DNA of 64,000 nucleotides from an uncultured Prevotellaceae bacterium (GTDB lineage: Bacteria; Bacteroidota; Bacteroidia; Bacteroidales; Bacteroidaceae), in contig CACWMK010000003.1 of NCBI GenBank assembly GCA_902761905.1, positions 28,795 through 92,794 of the forward strand, in the 5' to 3' direction. This document shows, one piece after another, positions 60,638 through 64,000 of this stretch. A program made the translations under genes and the position numbers. The first letter of the stretch is position 1; every line of letters starts with the position of its first letter. The notes beneath the pieces were generated by a model. It did no database searches. It saw only the letters and a program-made list of their open reading frames with translations, and was not told where the DNA came from.

Positions 60638-62383
60638 TTAGAGATTCAAGCTCTTCTTCAGTGCCTCGATCTTTGTCTCGGCATCCTTCAGACAGCGCTC
60701 ATAGTCAGCAGCATCCTTAAAGCTAGGATCCTTCACCTCGGTATAGAACTTAATCTTAGGCTCAGTACCCGAAGGACGAACTGATACCTTTGTACCATCC
60801 TCGCAGAACCACTGCAGCACGTTGCTGGTGTCAGGCATGTTCAGCTTCTCCACACTGCCGTCGGCCTTCTTAGCCTCCAGAGTCTTGTAGTCCTTCCACA
60901 GGCAAACCTTGCTACCACCCAACTCCTTTGGAGGATTAGCGCGGAAGTCGGTCATCATCTGCTTAATCTCGTCGGCGCCGGTCTTACCAGGACGAACCAC
61001 GTTGATGGTCACCTCCTTAGAGAATCCGTACTCCTTGTAGATGTTCATCAGCAGATCGTAGAGAGTCATGCCGTTGTCGCGAGCCCAGGCTGCAATCTCA
61101 CAGATCAAGCAGATTGATGCTGGAGAATCCTTATCGCGAACCTTATCAAATGGCAGGAATCCGAAGCTCTCCTCACCACCACCGATATACTTCTTCACGC
61201 CCTCAGAGATACGAATCTCGTTAGCGATCCACTTAAAGCCAGTATAGCAGTCGCGATACTCCACGCCGTTCTTCTTAGCAATCTCGGCGATAACCTCGGT
61301 AGTAACGATAGTCTTAACCAGGAACTCGTTACCCTTCAGCTGGCCCAGCTTCTTCTTGTTGGCAATGATGTACCACGAGAACATCATAGCAGTCTGGTTA
61401 CCGTTCAGAATCTCCCACTCGCCCTTAGCGTTGCGGCAAACGATAGCCAGGCGGTCGGCATCAGGGTCACTGGCTATCACCAGGTCAGCATTCAGGCGTG
61501 TACCCAGCTTCATACCCAGTGTCATAGCCTCGGCGTTCTCAGGGTTAGGACTTACCACTGTTGGGAAGTTACCGTCGATCACCATCTGCTCTGGAACCAC
61601 GTGGATATTCTGGAATCCCCATGAACGCAGAGCCTCAGGGACGATCACGCGACCAGTTCCGTGCATTGGGCTGTAAACGATGTTCAGGTCCTTCTGGCGC
61701 AGGATTACGTCCTGATCTACCATAGCCTCCTTCACGGCCTGCAGGTAGTCCCAGTCCATCTCACCACCGATGATGTCGATGAGCTCCTTGTTACCCTCGA
61801 ACTTCACGTCCTCGATCTTCACCTTGTTCACCTCGTCGATGATACCCTTGTCGTGTGGAGCCAGCACCTGAGCACCGTCGTCCCAGTAAGCCTTGTATCC
61901 GTTATACTCGCGAGGGTTGTGCGAAGCTGTCACGTTAACACCAGCCTGACAGCCCAGCTGACGGATGGCGAACGAGATCTCTGGTGTAGGACGCAGGCTC
62001 TCAAACAGATAAACCTTGATGCCGTTGGCCGAGAAGATGTCAGCCACAGTCTCAGCAAACATACGTCCGTTGTTGCGGCAGTCGTGACCTACCACTACCG
62101 AGCTCTGCTTGCCAGGGAATGCCTTCAGTATATAGTTGGCAAAACCCTGCGTAGCCATACCTACGATGTACTTGTTCATACGGTTGGTACCTGCACCCAT
62201 AATGCCGCGCAGACCTCCTGTACCAAACTCCAAATTCTGATAGAAAGCATCAATCAGCGCTGTCTTGTCAGCATTGTCAAGCATAGCCTGAACTTCCTTA
62301 CGTGTCTCCTCGTCAAAGGCTGGAGAAAGCCATTCTTTAGCCCGTGCCTCGCACTGAGCAATCAGTTGAGCGTTGTCTGCCAT
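60638..62383 (-). CDS. phosphohexomutase (phosphoglucomutase/phosphomannomutase family)
   Basis: A 581-residue alpha-D-phosphohexomutase. The phosphoserine site is in TASHNPREYNGYK; the metal-binding loop is DPDADR; the sugar loop is GGGEESFGF; and the phosphate-binding loop is RPSGTEPKIK near the C-terminus. The long form with GGLRGIMGAGTNRMNKY at the start fits the PgcA/Pgm2-type enzymes that interconvert glucose- or mannose-1- and 6-phosphates for glycan and storage metabolism. The exact substrate preference cannot be read. It ends opposite dcuB. Confidence 0.96.
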   Translation of the reverse strand: MADNAQLIAQCEARAKEWLSPAFDEETRKEVQAMLDNADKTALIDAFYQNLEFGTGGLRGIMGAGTNRMNKYIVGMATQGFANYILKAFPGKQSSVVVGHDCRNNGRMFAETVADIFSANGIKVYLFESLRPTPEISFAIRQLGCQAGVNVTASHNPREYNGYKAYWDDGAQVLAPHDKGIIDEVNKVKIEDVKFEGNKELIDIIGGEMDWDYLQAVKEAMVDQDVILRQKDLNIVYSPMHGTGRVIVPEALRSWGFQNIHVVPEQMVIDGNFPTVVSPNPENAEAMTLGMKLGTRLNADLVIASDPDADRLAIVCRNAKGEWEILNGNQTAMMFSWYIIANKKKLGQLKGNEFLVKTIVTTEVIAEIAKKNGVEYRDCYTGFKWIANEIRISEGVKKYIGGGEESFGFLPFDKVRDKDSPASICLICEIAAWARDNGMTLYDLLMNIYKEYGFSKEVTINVVRPGKTGADEIKQMMTDFRANPPKELGGSKVCLWKDYKTLEAKKADGSVEKLNMPDTSNVLQWFCEDGTKVSVRPSGTEPKIKFYTEVKDPSFKDAADYERCLKDAETKIEALKKSLNL

Positions 62384-62428
62384 AATCTTTCTGTTTATTT
62401 CTTTAGATTGTTATTGAATTCGATTCTA

Positions 62429-62436
62429 CAAAGATA
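62429..62436 (-). promoter_or_regulatory. -7 box of the phosphohexomutase gene
   Basis: TATCTTTG on the minus strand, 46 bases before the start. A clear -33 box is not seen; the strong hairpin of the upstream gene begins 18 bases further on. Confidence 0.5.
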
Positions 62437-62453
62437 CATAAAAATAAAGAAGT

Positions 62454-62501
62454 ATAGGCGAAAAGTCCGTTCTATTTATAGAATCTTAACTTTTCGCCTA
62501 T
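62454..62501. terminator. long compound hairpin behind the TPR gene
   Basis: ATAGGCGAAAAGT (62454-62466) pairs perfectly over 13 bases with ACTTTTCGCCTAT (62489-62501), and an inner TTCTAT/ATAGAA stem (62470-62475 and 62478-62483) sits in the loop. The U tract is weak, so it may end transcription or stabilise the 3' end. Confidence 0.7.
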
Positions 62502-62523
62502 TTCTGTTCATGTGTCGCCCACC

Positions 62524-63708
62524 TTACTTTTTCAGCAGTTTGTCTATTTCATCAAACTGTTTTCCCATATTCAGATTGAAGTAGATACGGTACAGCGCCG
62601 GTGCCCATTTGTCCACCTCGTCGGGAGCCATCTCGCGATATTTCTCCATATACGGGCGCGCCTTCTCATACATTTTCTTCACCTGTTTCTTATACTTACG
62701 CGAGTCCATACGCTGGGCAATATTCAGGCATGCCAGTCCACCATTATAATATATATCAGGCAGATTGGGGTTAAGCTCTATCAGCTGGTCGCTGAATTTC
62801 AGACAGTCACCATACTTCTTCAGGTTCAGCATCACCATCGACTTGGCAAACAGATACAGCTCGTTCAGCGTGTCAGTCTTAAGCGCCTCGTTCACCACGC
62901 TGTCGGCCATCGTGTAGTCGCCCCTGCGGTTGTAAGTATCCATCAGTCGCGGAAAGAAGTAGTTCGACTTCGGGTATTTCTTGAATCCCTGCCACAGCGT
63001 GGCTATATACATCGAGTCGTCCTCCAGCTTGTCCCAGGCCTCGGCCATATACTGCAGTGTATACTCCAGTTTCTGTTCGTCGCGCTGGGCCGTTGCAGCA
63101 TGTCGCAACACCAGCACAGGGTCGTTCAGTCGGTATCCGCAGTATGTTGCCCAATAAGCCACCTCGCCCATCTTGGGGTCATTATACATAAAGTCGTAGC
63201 CGGTAAACAGCGGCTGTCGGTCGCAGTCCAGATACATCTCGAAGAAGTCGAAAGCCGTCTTAAAGTCACCCTTCTTCAGATGGTATGCACCACCGTAATA
63301 TATGTTCGGACGATAAGCCGACATCTTTGCCGCATTAGCCTTACGATATTCGGGATTAACCTTTCCGTTCTTATCAGGCATAGCATCTATCGAGTCCAGT
63401 CGCTCGGCCACTACAAACATTCGCTTGGCGATACCAAAGAAATTGGTAGTATCCACCTTCTGCTTCACATACATCCTCTCGTTAAGAGCCAGATACTGTT
63501 TCTCCACAGCCTGGAGCCATATATCATATATACGGGTATTGTTCTCGTTATCCTTATTCTTCAGCAGGTCGGTCATCAGTTTCTCTGCCTGCTCTATATT
63601 CTTACCACTTTTCAGTATCGTTCTAGCTTCGCCGATCTGCTTTTTCTGAGCACAGCACGCTGCACTCAGCATCAGTCCGCCGATTGTAAATATCAGTAAT
63701 TTCTTCAT
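62524..63708 (-). CDS. exported TPR-like protein
   Basis: A 394-residue protein with signal peptide (MKKLLIFTIGGLMLSAACCA) or a lipobox-like SAACC. The mature part is helical with TPR-like repeats: ARTILKSGKNIEQAEKLMTD, GDFKTAFDFFEMYLDC, DTLNELYLFAKSMVMLNLKK, NPNLPDIYYNGGLACLNIAQ. It resembles Bacteroidales exported TPR proteins such as the one next to gyrA. The partner is unknown. A promoter at 63743-63772 precedes it. Confidence 0.82.
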   Translation of the reverse strand: MKKLLIFTIGGLMLSAACCAQKKQIGEARTILKSGKNIEQAEKLMTDLLKNKDNENNTRIYDIWLQAVEKQYLALNERMYVKQKVDTTNFFGIAKRMFVVAERLDSIDAMPDKNGKVNPEYRKANAAKMSAYRPNIYYGGAYHLKKGDFKTAFDFFEMYLDCDRQPLFTGYDFMYNDPKMGEVAYWATYCGYRLNDPVLVLRHAATAQRDEQKLEYTLQYMAEAWDKLEDDSMYIATLWQGFKKYPKSNYFFPRLMDTYNRRGDYTMADSVVNEALKTDTLNELYLFAKSMVMLNLKKYGDCLKFSDQLIELNPNLPDIYYNGGLACLNIAQRMDSRKYKKQVKKMYEKARPYMEKYREMAPDEVDKWAPALYRIYFNLNMGKQFDEIDKLLKK

Positions 63709-63741
63709 CCAGTTTTACACCTTATTATATTATAAGCGGGG

Positions 63742-63880
63742 GCAAAGGTACTAAAAACGAGCGAAATACAAAAGAAAAAACACTTTTTTCTTTTTATTTC
63801 CGAGTGCATTGTACCTTCGGCGAAGCCAAAGTTACTAAAAACGAGCGAAATACAAAAGAAAAAACGCTTTTTTCTTTTTT
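63742..63880. repeat. promoter-bearing direct repeat, two copies
   Basis: A segment of about 55 bases with the core AAAAACGAGCGAAATACAAA occurs at about 63742-63797 and again at about 63822-63880. Both contain a GAAAAAAC(A/G)CTTTTTTC palindrome and a TAnCTTTG plus TTTG pair on the minus strand, so the promoter itself is doubled. Confidence 0.75.
63743..63772 (-). promoter_or_regulatory. promoter of the exported TPR gene (proximal copy)
   Basis: TTTG (63769-63772) and TACCTTTG (63743-63750) on the minus strand are 18 bp apart. It lies inside the first copy of a duplicated segment. Confidence 0.6.
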
Positions 63881-63901
63881 TTCTCAGATTTTATTTGTAC
63901 A

Positions 63902-63976
63902 TTTGCCATGTCATTGAAGATTTTGCTTGTCTTGATTTTGCAGCACTAAGGTAAGTGAAAAATCTGACATGGCAAA
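63902..63976. repeat. 12-bp inverted repeat at the right edge
   Basis: TTTGCCATGTCA (63902-63913) and TGACATGGCAAA (63965-63976) are exact inverted copies around a 51-base spacer with a TTTTGC-rich segment. No gene is visible in the remaining bases to 64000. Confidence 0.6.
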
Positions 63977-64000
63977 ATCCTGGGCCGCTCGGCTCTGCCG

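Overview
The window reads as a chromosome segment of an anaerobic Bacteroidota, most probably a Prevotellaceae (Prevotella/Segatella-like) bacterium. The signs are the promoter type (TTTG, about 20 bp, then TAnnTTTG), the near absence of Shine-Dalgarno sites, and many families found mainly or only in Bacteroidales: DUF3127, DUF4835/PorD, DUF2027, DUF3256, DUF4296, HU-like plus smalltalk, TamL, VirE_N/DUF3987, Cys-less DksA. It is almost wholly coding. No rRNA, tRNA or CRISPR array was seen.

Layout: a DUF3127 gene fragment (1-335); a replication/repair run dnaN, DnaQ-like exonuclease, DUF4835, recN and a protease-like TPR protein (503-6758); on the minus strand rarA, TRIC channel and dnaB (6804-10233); an acidic-tailed unknown, the membrane pyrophosphatase hppA and two convergent cell-wall peptidases (10344-14969); an accessory island (about 15.03-21.95 kb); gyrA with a TPR gene, divergent clpC, nadE with a DUF2027 gene (21974-31328); a complete rseC-rnfBCDGEA operon (31421-37022); a housekeeping operon MBL hydrolase, DUF4375, smpB, metH, GHL10 (38374-44401); tamL and a TrmH-type methylase; proS; then paaK, rsmE, a nucleoside permease, DUF4296, lspA, dksA-like and ileS; finally dcuB, a phosphohexomutase and another TPR gene (59130-63708).

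The metabolic genes suggest an ion-gradient, succinate-forming anaerobe. Rnf couples ferredoxin:NAD+ transfer to ion export, HppA recovers pyrophosphate energy as an ion gradient, and DcuB exchanges C4-dicarboxylates. This picture is inferred.

The most unusual stretch is the island. It holds an HU-like protein, a 33-residue smalltalk peptide, a HigBA toxin-antitoxin pair, an unrecognised protein with a strong promoter, and a plus-strand run of phage-type lysozyme, BRO/KilAC antirepressor, VirE_N/DUF3987 primase-helicase-like protein and a small basic unknown. No integrase or structural phage gene is present. The island carries its own 15-bp repeats (GTCACGAGTGTCAAC and GTGTCATGAGTGTCA) at both ends, a pure A/T run beside them, helically phased TACGAACA repeats before the lysozyme run, and related hairpins at its outer edges. 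The DUF3987 gene has also absorbed two dispersed repeats in frame. I regard this as a candidate domesticated replicon or phage-satellite-like element; that is a hypothesis, not a demonstrated function.
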